Part shown: positions 9,391 to 19,083 of the stretch, piece by piece
How positions within the stretch are numbered: position 1 is the stretch's first letter
Layout: each line of letters starts with the position of its first letter
From: Stigmatella erecta
Lineage (GTDB): Bacteria > Myxococcota > Myxococcia > Myxococcales > Myxococcaceae
DNA: 64,000 nucleotides
Direction: 5' to 3'
NCBI RefSeq assembly: GCF_900111745.1
Contig: NZ_FOIJ01000007.1
Location: 402,204-466,203, forward strand
Position numbers and translations under genes: made by a program
Notes under the pieces: model-generated
The model's database searches: none
Told to the model about the DNA's origin: nothing
The model's input: only the letters and a program-made list of their open reading frames with translations

Positions 9391-9450
9391 CCCGCCGCTG
9401 GCCGGGCGGCAAGCGGCCTGGCAACCCGGTGGGGGCGTCCGCTTTATTGG
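9391..9450 (+). promoter_or_regulatory. Candidate SAM-I/SAM-IV-like riboswitch core in the sulfate operon leader
   Basis: A perfect 6-bp stem (GCCGCT at 9394-9399 with AGCGGC at 9412-9417) is followed at once by CTGGCAACCCGGTGGGGGCG. Stem, then GGCAACC, then GGTG is the order of conserved elements in SAM-I and SAM-IV aptamers. Its place upstream of a sulfate-reduction operon is where such a switch is expected. I could not find a convincing closing P1 stem, and the element starts 8 bases after the stop of the kinase gene. This is pattern recognition only. Confidence 0.3.
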
Positions 9451-9605
9451 AGGTCCATCCGTTGACTTGGCGATGGCACGCCGCTAGCCTTTGCGAAGTC
9501 ATGTTTTGCCCGTTCTGCCCCTCGCCGTGGACAAGCGCGAAGGGTTGTCCCGGTCTTCCGAACGAAGCTCACCCCAGGTGTGAACGCAGGTGAGTCACCG
9601 CTCCG

Positions 9606-9693
9606 AAAGGAGGGGTGTGCCGTGCCGTTTTTCCGTCTCTTGGAGCCGCGATGTTGTCCCAGGATGAGTTCCTTGCCGCTTCCGCCGAGCTGA
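9606..9693 (+). other. Possible leader peptide (uORF) with tandem Cys codons overlapping the cysH start
   Basis: A strong Shine-Dalgarno (AAAGGAGG, 9606-9613) lies 37 bases from the cysH ATG, too far to serve it, but 8 bases before a GTG at 9622. That GTG opens a 23-codon frame ending with TGA at 9691-9693. The frame holds two adjacent TGT cysteine codons at 9652-9657, exactly over the cysH start codon; TGT is rare in this genome. This suggests a cysteine-responsive leader, but a frame this short can arise by chance. Confidence 0.3.
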
Positions 9694-10364
9694 AGACCGC
9701 CTCCGCCGAGCAGATCCTCTCCTGGGCCGAGGCCCGCTTCGGCGCGAACGCGGCCATGGCGGTGAGCTTCGGGGCGGAGGACGTGGCGCTCATCGATCTG
9801 GCGCGCAAGCACGCCCCCAGCGTGCGCCTGTTCACCCTGGACACGGGCCGGTTGCCTCCCGAGACGTACGAAGTCATGGAGGTGCTCCGCAACCGCTACG
9901 GGCTGGATGTGGAGACCTTTTTCCCGGACCGGGAGCGCGTGGAGACGCTCGTCTCCACCCAGGGCCCCTTCTCCTTCCGGCAGAGCATCGAGGCGCGCAA
10001 GCAGTGCTGCGCCATCCGCAAGGTGGAGCCGCTCGGGCGCGCGCTCCAGGGACGGCAGGCCTGGGTGACGGGGCTGCGCCGCGAGCAGTCCGTCACCCGC
10101 ACGGGGGTGGAGGCCCTCGAGCGGGACCTGGACCACGGCGGCCTCTTCAAGCTCAACCCCCTGGTCTCCTGGAGCGCCCGGCAGGTGTGGAGCTACATCC
10201 AGGAGAACGGCGTGCCGTACAACGCCCTGCATGACCGGGGCTACCCCTCCATTGGCTGCGCCCCGTGCACGCGGGCCGTGAAGCCGTACGAGGACGAGCG
10301 CGCCGGCCGCTGGTGGTGGGAGTCCGCCGCCAACCGCGAGTGCGGCCTGCACGTGCGCCGCTGA
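9651..10364 (+). CDS. cysH: Assimilatory adenylyl-sulfate (APS) reductase
   Basis: Encodes 237 residues and reduces activated sulfate to sulfite with thioredoxin or glutathione. It carries the PP-loop-like SFGAEDVALID start, the LDTGRLPPETYE segment, and the C-terminal ECGLH with the catalytic Cys. The pairs KQCCAIRKVEPL and SIGCAPCTR supply the four cysteines that bind a [4Fe-4S] cluster; this marks APS-using reductases, whereas E. coli-type PAPS reductases lack them. The ATG at 9651 has GGAG five bases upstream. First gene of the sulfate operon, 18 bases before the siroheme synthase gene. See the leader features for possible regulation. Confidence 0.93.
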   Translation: MLSQDEFLAASAELKTASAEQILSWAEARFGANAAMAVSFGAEDVALIDLARKHAPSVRLFTLDTGRLPPETYEVMEVLRNRYGLDVETFFPDRERVETLVSTQGPFSFRQSIEARKQCCAIRKVEPLGRALQGRQAWVTGLRREQSVTRTGVEALERDLDHGGLFKLNPLVSWSARQVWSYIQENGVPYNALHDRGYPSIGCAPCTRAVKPYEDERAGRWWWESAANRECGLHVRR

Positions 10365-10382
10365 GGCCCGGAACGAAGCGTC

Positions 10383-11030
10383 ATGGCCTCTGTGTCCCTC
10401 GCCGATTACCCCGTCTGCCTGCAACTGCGGGACAAGCCCGTGCTGCTCATTGGCGCCGGCCTCATCGCCGAGGGCCGCGCCCTGCAGCTGCTGGAGGCGG
10501 GCGCCCGGCTGCGGATGATCGCCCCCGGGGCCACGGACACCCTGCGGCGCCTGGCGGCCGAGGGCCGGCTGGAGCTGCTGGAGCGCGCCTACGCCCCCGG
10601 AGACACCGCGGGCCAGGTGCTCGTCTTCGTGGCCACGGATGACCGCCGGGTGAGCGTGGCGGTCGCCGAGGAGACGCGGGCGCGCGGCATCCTGCTGAAC
10701 GCCGCGGATGAGCCGGACCTGTGTGACTTCACCCTGCCCTCCGTGGGCCGGCGAGGCCCCATCACCGTGGCGGTCTCCACCCAGGGCATGGCCCCGGCGC
10801 TGGCGCGCGACCTGCGGCGGCAACTGCTGGAGCGCATCGGGCGCCACCACGTGTGGATCGCCCGGCTGAGCGGCCACTTCCGGGAGCACCTGCCCCGGGG
10901 CGCGGGCCGCAGCCGGCTGCTGAAGCGGCTGGTGGACGATGACATTGGCGGACACCTGGCGCGCGGAGAGCGCCGGTCCGCGTGGACGCGTATTCGTGAG
11001 GAGCTGAAGGCCTTGGGAGAGAAGACATGA
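10383..11030 (+). CDS. Siroheme synthase, Met8/CysG N-terminal type (precorrin-2 dehydrogenase / sirohydrochlorin ferrochelatase)
   Basis: Encodes 215 residues matching the stand-alone N-terminal half of CysG: an NAD-binding LLIGAGLIAEGRALQLLEAG fold, an FVATDDRRV segment, the LLNAADEPDLCDFTLPS motif and a helical C-terminus. It oxidises precorrin-2 and inserts iron to give siroheme, the cofactor of the CysI sulfite reductase encoded downstream. The methyltransferase part of CysG is a separate gene here, overlapping by four bases (ATGA), so the two are co-translated. Confidence 0.92.
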   Translation: MASVSLADYPVCLQLRDKPVLLIGAGLIAEGRALQLLEAGARLRMIAPGATDTLRRLAAEGRLELLERAYAPGDTAGQVLVFVATDDRRVSVAVAEETRARGILLNAADEPDLCDFTLPSVGRRGPITVAVSTQGMAPALARDLRRQLLERIGRHHVWIARLSGHFREHLPRGAGRSRLLKRLVDDDIGGHLARGERRSAWTRIREELKALGEKT

Positions 11031-11824
11031 GCCGGCGTGCCAAAGGATGTGTCTACCTCGTCGGAGCGGGGCCCGGAGACCCGGGGCTGCTGACGCTTCG
11101 CGCGGCGCGCCTGCTGGCGGACGCCGACACCGTGGTGCATGACCGCCTGGTGCACCCGGCGGTGCTGGAGCACGCCCGGCCCCATGCCCGCATCCTCTAT
11201 GTGGGCAAGGAGGGCGGCGGCGAGTCGGTGCGGCAGGAGGACATCCACACCCTGCTCATCGCCCAGGCCCGCCTGGGGCGCAGCGTGGTGCGGCTCAAGG
11301 GCGGAGACCCCTTCGTCTTCGGACGCGGCGGCGAGGAGGCGCTCGCGCTCGAGGCGGCCGGCATTCCCTACGAAGTCGTTCCAGGCGTCTCCAGCCTGGC
11401 GGCCGTTCCCGCCGCGGCGGCCATCCCCATCACCCACCGGGGGGTGTCCGGCTCGGTGACTTTCGCCACGGCGCACCGCACGGAAGGGGCCCCCGACTGG
11501 GCGCACCTGGCCCGGGCGGAGACCTTGGTGCTCTTCATGGCAGGAGGACGATTGGACGAGACAACCCATGCCCTGATGTCCGCGGGACGGGCCCCCACCA
11601 CGCCCACGGCGGTGGTGGAGGCGGGAACCTGGGAGCACCAGCGCGTCCTCGAGGCGCCCCTGTCGGGCATCGCCCGGGAAGCGCGGGAGGCGGACGTGGG
11701 CTCCCCGGCGCTGCTCGTGGTGGGGGAAGTGGTCTCCCTGCGCTCGCAGCTGCGCTCGCTGGCGCAGCGGCCCGTGGCGGCGGATGGCGCCTTCGCACAG
11801 GTGGCGGAGGGCGGCCATGAGTGA
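11027..11824 (+). CDS. cobA: Uroporphyrinogen-III C-methyltransferase
   Basis: Encodes 265 residues. The SAM-dependent tetrapyrrole methylase motifs are intact: [18 protein letters not shown] at the N-terminus, [35 protein letters not shown] and an FMAGG strand late in the protein. It makes precorrin-2, the substrate of the preceding siroheme synthase. It overlaps that gene by ATGA and overlaps the following cysD by 8 bases. Together the two genes replace the fused CysG of enterobacteria. The same enzyme could also feed cobalamin synthesis, but the operon context points to siroheme. Confidence 0.93.
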   Translation: MSRRAKGCVYLVGAGPGDPGLLTLRAARLLADADTVVHDRLVHPAVLEHARPHARILYVGKEGGGESVRQEDIHTLLIAQARLGRSVVRLKGGDPFVFGRGGEEALALEAAGIPYEVVPGVSSLAAVPAAAAIPITHRGVSGSVTFATAHRTEGAPDWAHLARAETLVLFMAGGRLDETTHALMSAGRAPTTPTAVVEAGTWEHQRVLEAPLSGIAREAREADVGSPALLVVGEVVSLRSQLRSLAQRPVAADGAFAQVAEGGHE

Positions 11825-12728
11825 GTCCTCGCGTCTGTCCCACCTCACGGTCCTGGAGGCCGAGAGCATCCACATCCTCCGGGAGACGGTGGCGGAGTTC
11901 GCCAACCCGGTGATGCTCTACAGCATCGGCAAGGACTCGCAGGTGCTCCTGCACCTGGCGCGCAAGGCCTTCCACCCGGCCCCCCTGCCCTTCCCCCTGC
12001 TCCACGTGGACACCACGTGGAAGTTCCGGGACATGTACACCTTCCGGGACCAGTTCACCGCGCAGCATGGCCTGCGGCTGCTCGTGCACCAGAACCGCCA
12101 GGCGCTCGCCGCGGGCATCAACCCGTTCGACCACGGCAGCCAGAAGTACACCCACGCCATGAAGACGCAGGCGCTGCTGGAGGCGCTCGCGCAGCACGGC
12201 TTCGACGCGGCCTTCGGCGGGGCGCGCCGGGACGAGGAGAAGTCCCGCGCCAAGGAGCGCGTCTTCTCCTTCCGCGACCGCCACGGGCAGTGGGATCCGC
12301 GCCGTCAGCGCCCCGAGCTGTGGAACCTCTACAACGGCCGCATCGACGCCGGGGAGAGCATGCGCGTCTTCCCGCTGTCCAACTGGACCGAGCTGGACGT
12401 GTGGCACTACATCCTCCAGGAGAAGATCCCCGTCGTGCCGCTCTACTTCGCCGCCGAGCGCCCGGTGGTGGAGCGCAGCGGCAACCTCATCATGATCGAC
12501 GATGAGCGGATGCGGCTGCGGCCCGGAGAGAAGCCCCAGATGAAGCGGGTGCGGTTCCGCACGCTGGGCTGCTATCCGCTCAGCGGCGCCATCGAGTCGT
12601 CGGCCGCCACGGTGGGCGACGTCATCCTGGAAATGGTCAATGCCCGCCAGTCCGAGCGGCAGGGCCGGCTCATCGACCACGACGAAGAGGGCTCGATGGA
12701 GCTCAAGAAGCGCGAGGGCTACTTCTAA
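11817..12728 (+). CDS. cysD: Sulfate adenylyltransferase subunit 2
   Basis: Encodes 303 residues, the usual CysD length. It carries the ATP pyrophosphatase PP-loop SIGKDS, the [12 protein letters not shown] segment, the [16 protein letters not shown] loop and the conserved GREGYF-like end (KKREGYF). With CysN it forms ATP sulfurylase, making APS from sulfate and ATP. The ATG at 11817 overlaps the end of cobA by 8 bases and was chosen over an in-frame ATG 11 codons earlier, which would lie inside cobA. The TAA stop overlaps the cysN ATG by one base, so the two subunits are made together. Confidence 0.95.
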   Translation: MSESSRLSHLTVLEAESIHILRETVAEFANPVMLYSIGKDSQVLLHLARKAFHPAPLPFPLLHVDTTWKFRDMYTFRDQFTAQHGLRLLVHQNRQALAAGINPFDHGSQKYTHAMKTQALLEALAQHGFDAAFGGARRDEEKSRAKERVFSFRDRHGQWDPRRQRPELWNLYNGRIDAGESMRVFPLSNWTELDVWHYILQEKIPVVPLYFAAERPVVERSGNLIMIDDERMRLRPGEKPQMKRVRFRTLGCYPLSGAIESSAATVGDVILEMVNARQSERQGRLIDHDEEGSMELKKREGYF

Positions 12729-14449
12729 TGAATACCTCCACTCAGCCCATCACCGATGTGTCGGTGTTCCTGGCCACCCACGCGGACAAGGAGCTGCTGC
12801 GCCTGGTCGTCGTGGGCTCCGTCGACGACGGCAAGTCCACCCTCATCGGCCGGCTCCTCTACGAGTGCGACGGCCTCTTCGAGGATCAGATCTCCGCCGT
12901 CCGCAAGGCCACCGCCAAGCGCGCCGCGGCGCTGGAGGGCGCCGGGACCCCAGGGCCCCTGGCCCAGGGGCTCCAGAACGCGGCCCACGGCGAGCTTCCC
13001 GGCGAGGAGCTCGACTTCTCGCTCTTCACCGACGGCCTGAAGGCCGAGCGCGAGCAGGGCATCACCATCGACGTGGCGTACCGGTACTTCTCCACGCCGC
13101 GCCGCAAGGTCATCGTCGCGGACACCCCGGGCCACATCCAGTACACGCGCAACATGGCCACCGGCGCCTCCACGGCGGACGCGGCCGTCATCCTCGCGGA
13201 CGCGCGGCTGGGCGTGCTGCCCCAGACGCGGCGCCACGCGTACATCGCCTCGCTGCTGGGCATTCCGTACCTGGCGGTGGCGGTGAACAAGATGGACATG
13301 GTGGACTTCGACCGGGCCGTGTTCGAGCGCATCGGCCGCGAGCTGGCCGACTTTGCCCGGCCGCTCGGCTTCACGCAGATCCGCCTCTTTCCCGTCAGCG
13401 CCCGCCAGGGGGACAACATCACCCAGCTGAGCCCCCGGACGCCCTGGCACGAGGGGGGCACGCTCCTCGCGTGGCTGGAGTCCCTGCCCCACCAGCGCCA
13501 CCTGGACGCGGCCCCGCTGCGCTTCCCCGTCCAGTACGTGCTGCGCCCCCACCAGGACTACCGGGGCTTCGCCGGGCAGATTGCCTCGGGCTCGGTGCGG
13601 GTGGGCGATGAGGTGATGGTGCTGCCCTCGCAGCGGCGCACCCGGGTGACGGCCATCGACACCTTCGAGGGCTCGCACGCGCAGCAGCGCGCCCCCCACT
13701 CCGTCACCCTGCGGCTCGCCGACGAGGTGGACATCAGCCGGGGCGACGTCATCACCCACGTGGAGCAACCGCCCGCGGTGCTGAACCAGCTGGAGGCCAT
13801 GCTGGTGTGGTTCGGGGAGCAGCCCCTGGACCGCAGCCGCCGCTACCTGGTGAAGCACACCACGCGCACCGTGCCCACCACCATCGAGCAGGTGCGCTGG
13901 CGCATGGACCTGGAGAACCTCTCCGAGGTCCCCTCCGAGTCGCTGTCCCTCAACGACATCGGCAAGGTGCACCTGGTGTGCAAGCGGCCGTTGCTCTGCG
14001 ACTCGTACCGGGACAACCGGCGCACCGGCTCCTTCATCGTCATCGATGCGCTCACGCACGACACCGTCGCGGCCGGCATGATTCTGGGCCCCGCGGAGGG
14101 CAGCGCGGGCCGGACCCAGGCAGGCTCGCTCATCACGGCCGGCGAGCGGCGCGCGCGCCTGGGCCAGACGGGCGGCGTCTTCCTGCTGCCCGAGACGCCG
14201 GACGCCGAGGAGCAGGCCTTCCAGCTGGAGCGCCGCCTGTTCGAGCTCGGCCGGCACGTCACGGTCGTCCGGGGTGACACCGAGGTGGCCCTGGCCCTGG
14301 CCGAGACGGGCTTCTTCGTCCTCTTCCACTCCACCGCCCCCCAGGCGCACCGCGCCCTGCGGGACCATGGCTTCGCCCTGACGCCCTCCGCCAGCCTGGA
14401 GGGCTGGGTGGAGCAGGTGCTGAAAACCCAGGAGCGCCACCCGTCATGA
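12728..14449 (+). CDS. cysN: Sulfate adenylyltransferase subunit 1 (GTPase) with a degenerate APS-kinase-like tail
   Basis: Encodes 573 residues. The first 465 or so are a normal EF-Tu-like CysN GTPase: P-loop GSVDDGKST, DTPGHIQYTRNM, NKMD and beta-barrel domains. The GTPase drives APS synthesis by CysD. Residues about 468-573 align by eye with APS kinase (CysC): an R..RLGQ lead-in, a LERRLFELGRHVTVVRGDTE strand-helix and an AETGFFVLFHSTAP strand. The CysC P-loop (GLSGSGKS) is replaced by PETPDAEEQA, and the rest of the kinase is missing. The tail therefore cannot bind ATP in the usual way. It overlaps cysJ by ATGA. Confidence 0.93.
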   Translation: MNTSTQPITDVSVFLATHADKELLRLVVVGSVDDGKSTLIGRLLYECDGLFEDQISAVRKATAKRAAALEGAGTPGPLAQGLQNAAHGELPGEELDFSLFTDGLKAEREQGITIDVAYRYFSTPRRKVIVADTPGHIQYTRNMATGASTADAAVILADARLGVLPQTRRHAYIASLLGIPYLAVAVNKMDMVDFDRAVFERIGRELADFARPLGFTQIRLFPVSARQGDNITQLSPRTPWHEGGTLLAWLESLPHQRHLDAAPLRFPVQYVLRPHQDYRGFAGQIASGSVRVGDEVMVLPSQRRTRVTAIDTFEGSHAQQRAPHSVTLRLADEVDISRGDVITHVEQPPAVLNQLEAMLVWFGEQPLDRSRRYLVKHTTRTVPTTIEQVRWRMDLENLSEVPSESLSLNDIGKVHLVCKRPLLCDSYRDNRRTGSFIVIDALTHDTVAAGMILGPAEGSAGRTQAGSLITAGERRARLGQTGGVFLLPETPDAEEQAFQLERRLFELGRHVTVVRGDTEVALALAETGFFVLFHSTAPQAHRALRDHGFALTPSASLEGWVEQVLKTQERHPS

Positions 14450-16305
14450 GCACCTCCTCGAACAGCGGGGTGACCCGCCTGGCCCCCCCCCTTTCCTCTG
14501 GAGCCTCGCCTTTCGTGAACACGTTGCTGGGAGAGGAGCGGAGCGCGCTGTTGCACCGGGCCATTGACGGGCTCGATGCCCAGACGCTCCAGTGGCTGAG
14601 CGGCTACATCGCGGGCCTCGCCGCCCGCTCGCCGCTCCCCGCCTCCACCGCCGTCCCCACGCCCGCGCCCCAGGCCGTGCCGGACACGGTGCTCACCATC
14701 GTCTACGGCACGCAGACGGGAAACAGCCGCCTGCTGGCCGAGCGCCTCCAGCGCCAGGCGGAGGCCTCGGGGCTCAAGACGCGCATCGTGCGCGCCGGGG
14801 CGTACCCGGTCCGGGAGCTCCAGAAGGAGCGCCTGCTCTACCTGGTCATCAGCACCCAGGGCGATGGGGATCCACCGGACGATGCCCGGGGCTTCGTGGA
14901 CTTCCTCACGGGCAAGCGCGCCCCCCGGCTGGAGCAGCTCCGCTTCGCCGTGCTGGGGCTGGGCGATACCAGCTATCCCAAGTACTGCGAGGTGAGCCGC
15001 GCGCTCGACGCGCGCCTGGTGGAGCTCGGCGCCCAGCGGTGGGTGGACCGGGCCGACTGTGACGTGGACTTCGAGCCCGTCGCGGCGGGCTGGCTCGACC
15101 AGGCCGTGGCCAAGGCGAAGGAGGCGCTCGTCCCCGAGGACACCGCCTCCGTCGTCATGCTGCCCCGGAGCGCGCCGGTGGCCCCGGCCTTTGGCCGGGA
15201 CGCGCCCTACACCGCCGAGGTGCTCGCCAACCAGCGCATCACCGGGCGGGGCGCCCTGAAGGACGTGCGCCACCTGGAGCTGTCCCTGGACGGCTCGGGC
15301 CTGAGCTATGAGCCGGGCGATTCGCTCGGCATCTGGCCGCACAACCCGCCCGCGCTGGTGGAGGCCTTCCTGTCCGAGCTGCGGCTCGACGGCGGGGCCC
15401 CGTTGGCCCGGGACGGACGCACCCTGCCCCTGAAGCAGTGGCTGGAGACGGAGCTGGAGCTGACCCGGCTGAGCCGTCCCTTCCTGGAGAAGCACGCGGC
15501 GCTCTCGGGGAGCGCGGACCTGCAGGCCACCCTCGCCCCCGGCGGCGGGGAGAAGTTCCGGGCGCTGCTGGCCAGCCACCAGATCATCGACGTGCTGCGG
15601 GCCTGGCCCGCGGCCTGGAGCGCCCAGGAGCTGGTCCGCGCGCTGCGCCGGCTGACGCCGCGGATGTACTCGATTGCCTCCAGCCAGAAGCGGGTGGGCG
15701 CGGAGGCCCACCTGACGGTGGCCGTGGTGGACTACGTCGCCTTCGGCACCCCGCACCAGGGGGCCGCCTCGTACTACCTGGCCACGCGCGGCACGAGCGA
15801 GGGCACGGCGCGGGTCTTCGTCGAGCACAACGAGCGGTTCCGGCTCCCGAAGGACACGGACCGGGACATCCTCATGATTGGCCCGGGCACGGGCGTGGCC
15901 CCGTTCCGGGCCTTCACCCAGGAGCGCGCGGAGGTGGGGGGCAAGGGCCGCAACTGGCTCTTCTTCGGCGAGCAGCACTTCCGCAGCCAGTTCCTGTACC
16001 AGACGGAGTGGCAGGAGGCGTTGAAGAAGGGCGAGCTGAGCCGCATCTCCCTGGCCTTCTCGCGGGACCAGGCGGAGAAGATCTACGTCCAGCAGCGCCT
16101 GCGCGAGGCGGGCAAGGACGTCTACGCCTGGCTGGAGGGCGGTGCCCACCTGTACGTGTGCGGCGAGGCCCAACGCATGGCGCCGGACGTCCATGCCGCC
16201 CTGCTCGACATCATCACCACCCACGGGGGCCGCAGCCGCGAGGACGCGGAGGCCTGGCTCCAGACGCTGCGGGAAGAGCAGCGCTACCAGCGCGACATCT
16301 ACTGA
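14446..16305 (+). CDS. cysJ: Sulfite reductase (NADPH) flavoprotein subunit
   Basis: Encodes 619 residues, close to E. coli CysJ. An N-terminal flavodoxin domain (IVYGTQTGNSRLLAE, STQGDGDPPDDARGF, LGLGDTSYPKYC) binds FMN. The FAD domain has RMYSIASSQ, and the NADPH domain has MIGPGTGVAPFRAF and the C-terminal QRYQRDIY end. It passes electrons from NADPH to CysI. It starts inside cysN (ATGA overlap) and ends 12 bases before cysI. The first 60 residues before the flavodoxin domain are the usual loosely conserved CysJ lead. Confidence 0.95.
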   Translation: MSTSSNSGVTRLAPPLSSGASPFVNTLLGEERSALLHRAIDGLDAQTLQWLSGYIAGLAARSPLPASTAVPTPAPQAVPDTVLTIVYGTQTGNSRLLAERLQRQAEASGLKTRIVRAGAYPVRELQKERLLYLVISTQGDGDPPDDARGFVDFLTGKRAPRLEQLRFAVLGLGDTSYPKYCEVSRALDARLVELGAQRWVDRADCDVDFEPVAAGWLDQAVAKAKEALVPEDTASVVMLPRSAPVAPAFGRDAPYTAEVLANQRITGRGALKDVRHLELSLDGSGLSYEPGDSLGIWPHNPPALVEAFLSELRLDGGAPLARDGRTLPLKQWLETELELTRLSRPFLEKHAALSGSADLQATLAPGGGEKFRALLASHQIIDVLRAWPAAWSAQELVRALRRLTPRMYSIASSQKRVGAEAHLTVAVVDYVAFGTPHQGAASYYLATRGTSEGTARVFVEHNERFRLPKDTDRDILMIGPGTGVAPFRAFTQERAEVGGKGRNWLFFGEQHFRSQFLYQTEWQEALKKGELSRISLAFSRDQAEKIYVQQRLREAGKDVYAWLEGGAHLYVCGEAQRMAPDVHAALLDIITTHGGRSREDAEAWLQTLREEQRYQRDIY

Positions 16306-16317
16306 CCTGAGCTTCCT

Positions 16318-18012
16318 ATGAGCAAGACCCCTCCCAAGCCCCTCTCCGAGGTGGAACACATCAAGGCGGGCAGCCAGCTGCTGCGCGGGACCATGGCCGA
16401 GAGCCTGGTGGATCCCGTGACGGGCGCCATCGCCCCGGCGGACACCAGCCTCATCAAGTTCCACGGCAGCTACCAGCAGGACGACCGGGACATCCGCGAG
16501 GAGCGGCGGCTCCAGAAGCTGGAGCCGGACTACAGCTTCATGATTCGCACGCGCCTGCCCGGAGGCGTCTGCACCCCGGCGCAGTGGCTGGCGCTGGATG
16601 CCATCTCCCAGAAGCACGCCAACGGCACGCTGCGGCTCACCACGCGCCAGGCGTTCCAGTTCCACGGCATCATCAAGGGAGACCTCAAGCCGGTGATGGG
16701 GGAGATCCACGCGGCGCTGCTCGACACGCTGGCGGCGTGTGGAGACGTCAACCGCAACGTGATGTGCAACCCCAACCCGGTCGACTCACGGGTCCACGAG
16801 ACGGTGTTCCAGTGGACCACGCGCCTGTCCGAGCACCTGCTGCCGAAGACGCGGGCCTACTACGAGATCTGGCTGAACGGCGAGAAGGTGGAGGGCGGCG
16901 AGGAAGAGCCCATCTACGGCCCCACCTACCTGCCCCGGAAGTTCAAGGCCGCCGTCGTGGTGCCGCCCCTCAACGACGTGGACGTTTTCTCCCAGGACCT
17001 GGGCTTCATCGCCATCCTGGAGAACGGCGCGCTCGCGGGCTTCAACGTCGCCGTGGGCGGGGGCATGGGGGCCACGCACGGCGATGCGGCCACCTACCCC
17101 CGCCTCGCGGACGTCATCGGCTTCATCACGCCCGAGCAGTTCCTGGCCGTGGCCGAGAACGTGGTGAAGGTCCAGCGGGACTACGGCGACCGGACCAACC
17201 GCAAGCACGCGCGCCTGAAGTACACCATCCAGGACCGCGGCATCGCCTGGTTCACCGCCGAGCTGGAGTCCCGGCTGGGCTTCTCGCTCCAGCCCGCCCG
17301 GCCCTTCGCGTTCGACCACAACGGGGACCGCTTCGGCTGGCTGGAGGGCCATGACGGGCGGTGGCACCTGACGCTGCGCCTGGAGAGCGGCCGCGTGGCG
17401 GACACCGCGAATGCGAAGCTGATGACGGGCCTGCGGGAGATCGCCAAGATTCACCAGGGCGACTTCCGGCTGACGCCGAACCAGAACCTCATCATCGCCG
17501 GGGTGCCCGCGGGGGCCCGCAAGGACATCGACGCCCTGGCGGCCGCCCACGGGCTGGAGGGTTACCGCCATTCGAGCCCACTGCGCCTCAACGCGCTGGC
17601 GTGCGTGGCCCTGCCCACGTGCGGCCTCGCCATGGCCGAGGCCGAGCGCTACCTGCCGCGCGTGGTGGGACTGCTGGAGGACCGGCTGACGGCCCATGGC
17701 CTCCAGAACGAGAAGATCCTCCTGCGCATCACCGGCTGTCCGAACGGCTGCGCCCGGCCGTACCTGGCCGAGATCGCCCTCGTGGGCAAGGCGCCCGGCC
17801 GCTACAACCTCCACCTCGGAGGCGACACCCGCGGGCAGCGCCTGAACAACCTCTACCGCGAGAACATCGACGAGGCGGGGGTGCTCGAAGCCCTGGAGCC
17901 CCTGTTCGCCGCCTATTCGCGTGACCGCCAGCCCGGCGAGGGCTTCGGCGACTTCACCCTCCGCGCCGGCCACGTCGCCCCCTTTTCCGCCGCACCCTCC
18001 CCCGCCAGGTAA
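16318..18012 (+). CDS. cysI: Sulfite reductase hemoprotein subunit
   Basis: Encodes 564 residues. It has the two nitrite/sulfite reductase half-repeats ([12 protein letters not shown] in the first, [14 protein letters not shown] in the second) and the siroheme-[4Fe-4S] ligands in [11 protein letters not shown] and [10 protein letters not shown]. It reduces sulfite to sulfide with six electrons supplied by CysJ, using siroheme made by the upstream enzymes. Its stop is two bases from the start of the binding-protein gene, so reduction and uptake share one transcript. Confidence 0.95.
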   Translation: MSKTPPKPLSEVEHIKAGSQLLRGTMAESLVDPVTGAIAPADTSLIKFHGSYQQDDRDIREERRLQKLEPDYSFMIRTRLPGGVCTPAQWLALDAISQKHANGTLRLTTRQAFQFHGIIKGDLKPVMGEIHAALLDTLAACGDVNRNVMCNPNPVDSRVHETVFQWTTRLSEHLLPKTRAYYEIWLNGEKVEGGEEEPIYGPTYLPRKFKAAVVVPPLNDVDVFSQDLGFIAILENGALAGFNVAVGGGMGATHGDAATYPRLADVIGFITPEQFLAVAENVVKVQRDYGDRTNRKHARLKYTIQDRGIAWFTAELESRLGFSLQPARPFAFDHNGDRFGWLEGHDGRWHLTLRLESGRVADTANAKLMTGLREIAKIHQGDFRLTPNQNLIIAGVPAGARKDIDALAAAHGLEGYRHSSPLRLNALACVALPTCGLAMAEAERYLPRVVGLLEDRLTAHGLQNEKILLRITGCPNGCARPYLAEIALVGKAPGRYNLHLGGDTRGQRLNNLYRENIDEAGVLEALEPLFAAYSRDRQPGEGFGDFTLRAGHVAPFSAAPSPAR

Positions 18013-18014
18013 TT

Positions 18015-19073
18015 ATGTCCACCGCTTCCACCGGTCTCCGCTCTCCGCGCTCCCGCCTCCTGCCCTTGCTGGCGGTCCTGCTGCTGCCGCTGCTGCCGGG
18101 CTGTTCCAAGTCTGGCGGGGAGTCGTCCGAGGCCGTCACGCTGCTCAACGTCTCGTACGATCCGACGCGCGAGTTCTACGAGGAGTTCAACGCGGCCTTC
18201 GTGAAGCAGTGGGAGGCCAAGAGCGGCAAGAAGCTCTCCATCAAGCAGTCCCACGGCGGCTCGGGCAAGCAGGCCCGGGCCGTCATCGACGGGCTGGAGG
18301 CGGACGTCGTCACGCTCGCGCTCGCCTACGACGTGGACATGCTCCATGACAAGGCGGACCTCATCCCCGCGAACTGGCAGACGCGGCTGGAGCACAACAG
18401 CGCGCCCTACACCTCCACCATCGTCTTCGTGGTGCGCAAGGGCAACCCCAAGGGGCTCCGGGACTGGGAGGACCTGATTCAACCGGGCGTCTCGGTCATC
18501 ACCCCCAACCCGAAGACGTCGGGCGGGGCGCGGTGGAACTACCTGGCGGCCTGGGGCCATGCGCTGCGCCAGGAAGGCGGCACCGAGGCCAAGGCCCAGG
18601 AGTTCGTCACCCGTCTGTTCCGCAACGTCCCCGTGCTGGACTCCGGCGCCCGCGGCGCCACCACCACCTTCGCCGAGCGGGGCATGGGCGATGTGCTGCT
18701 CGCCTGGGAGAACGAGGCGCTGCTGCTCACCAAGGAGGTGGGCCAGGAACGCTTCGAGATCATCGTCCCCTCCGAGAGCATCCTCGCCGAGCCCCCCGTC
18801 TCCGTGGTGGACAAGAACGCCGGCAAGCGCGGCACGCGGGCCGTGGCGGAGGCCTACCTCCAGCACCTCTACAGCGACGAGGGGCAGGAGATCGCCGCCA
18901 AGCACCACTACCGTCCCCGCTCCCAGGCCATCGCCGCCAAGTACGCCAGCCACTTCCCGGCCGTGAAGCTCTTCACCATCGATGAGGTGTTCGGAGGCTG
19001 GCGCAAGGCCCAGCAGGCGCACTTCGACGATGGCGGCGTCTTCGACCGCATCTACGCCCCCACGGCCCAGTAA
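18015..19073 (+). CDS. Sulfate ABC transporter substrate-binding lipoprotein
   Basis: Encodes 352 residues. The N-terminus has a basic stretch, a Leu-rich core and the lipobox LLPGC (Cys at about residue 30), so it is membrane-anchored. The mature part matches the sulfate/thiosulfate-binding family Sbp/Cys[44 protein letters not shown] and [17 protein letters not shown] are hallmark segments. It captures sulfate (possibly thiosulfate) for the CysT-CysW-CysA importer encoded next. Sbp and CysP cannot be told apart by eye. Confidence 0.93.
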   Translation: MSTASTGLRSPRSRLLPLLAVLLLPLLPGCSKSGGESSEAVTLLNVSYDPTREFYEEFNAAFVKQWEAKSGKKLSIKQSHGGSGKQARAVIDGLEADVVTLALAYDVDMLHDKADLIPANWQTRLEHNSAPYTSTIVFVVRKGNPKGLRDWEDLIQPGVSVITPNPKTSGGARWNYLAAWGHALRQEGGTEAKAQEFVTRLFRNVPVLDSGARGATTTFAERGMGDVLLAWENEALLLTKEVGQERFEIIVPSESILAEPPVSVVDKNAGKRGTRAVAEAYLQHLYSDEGQEIAAKHHYRPRSQAIAAKYASHFPAVKLFTIDEVFGGWRKAQQAHFDDGGVFDRIYAPTAQ

Positions 19074-19083
19074 GGACGCCTCC

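Noticed and set aside
9615..9650. GTG at 9615 as the cysH start
   Set aside because: It lies one base from AAAGGAGG, too close for initiation; the ATG at 9651 has GGAG at good spacing and starts the conserved region.
12728..14449. Calling this gene a bifunctional CysN/CysC enzyme
   Set aside because: The kinase-like tail has no P-loop and lacks the C-terminal half of CysC, so APS kinase activity is not supported.
13843..16710. 955-codon minus-strand frame across cysN and cysJ
   Set aside because: It spans several clear genes on the opposite strand and shows no recognisable domain; it reflects third-position G/C bias.
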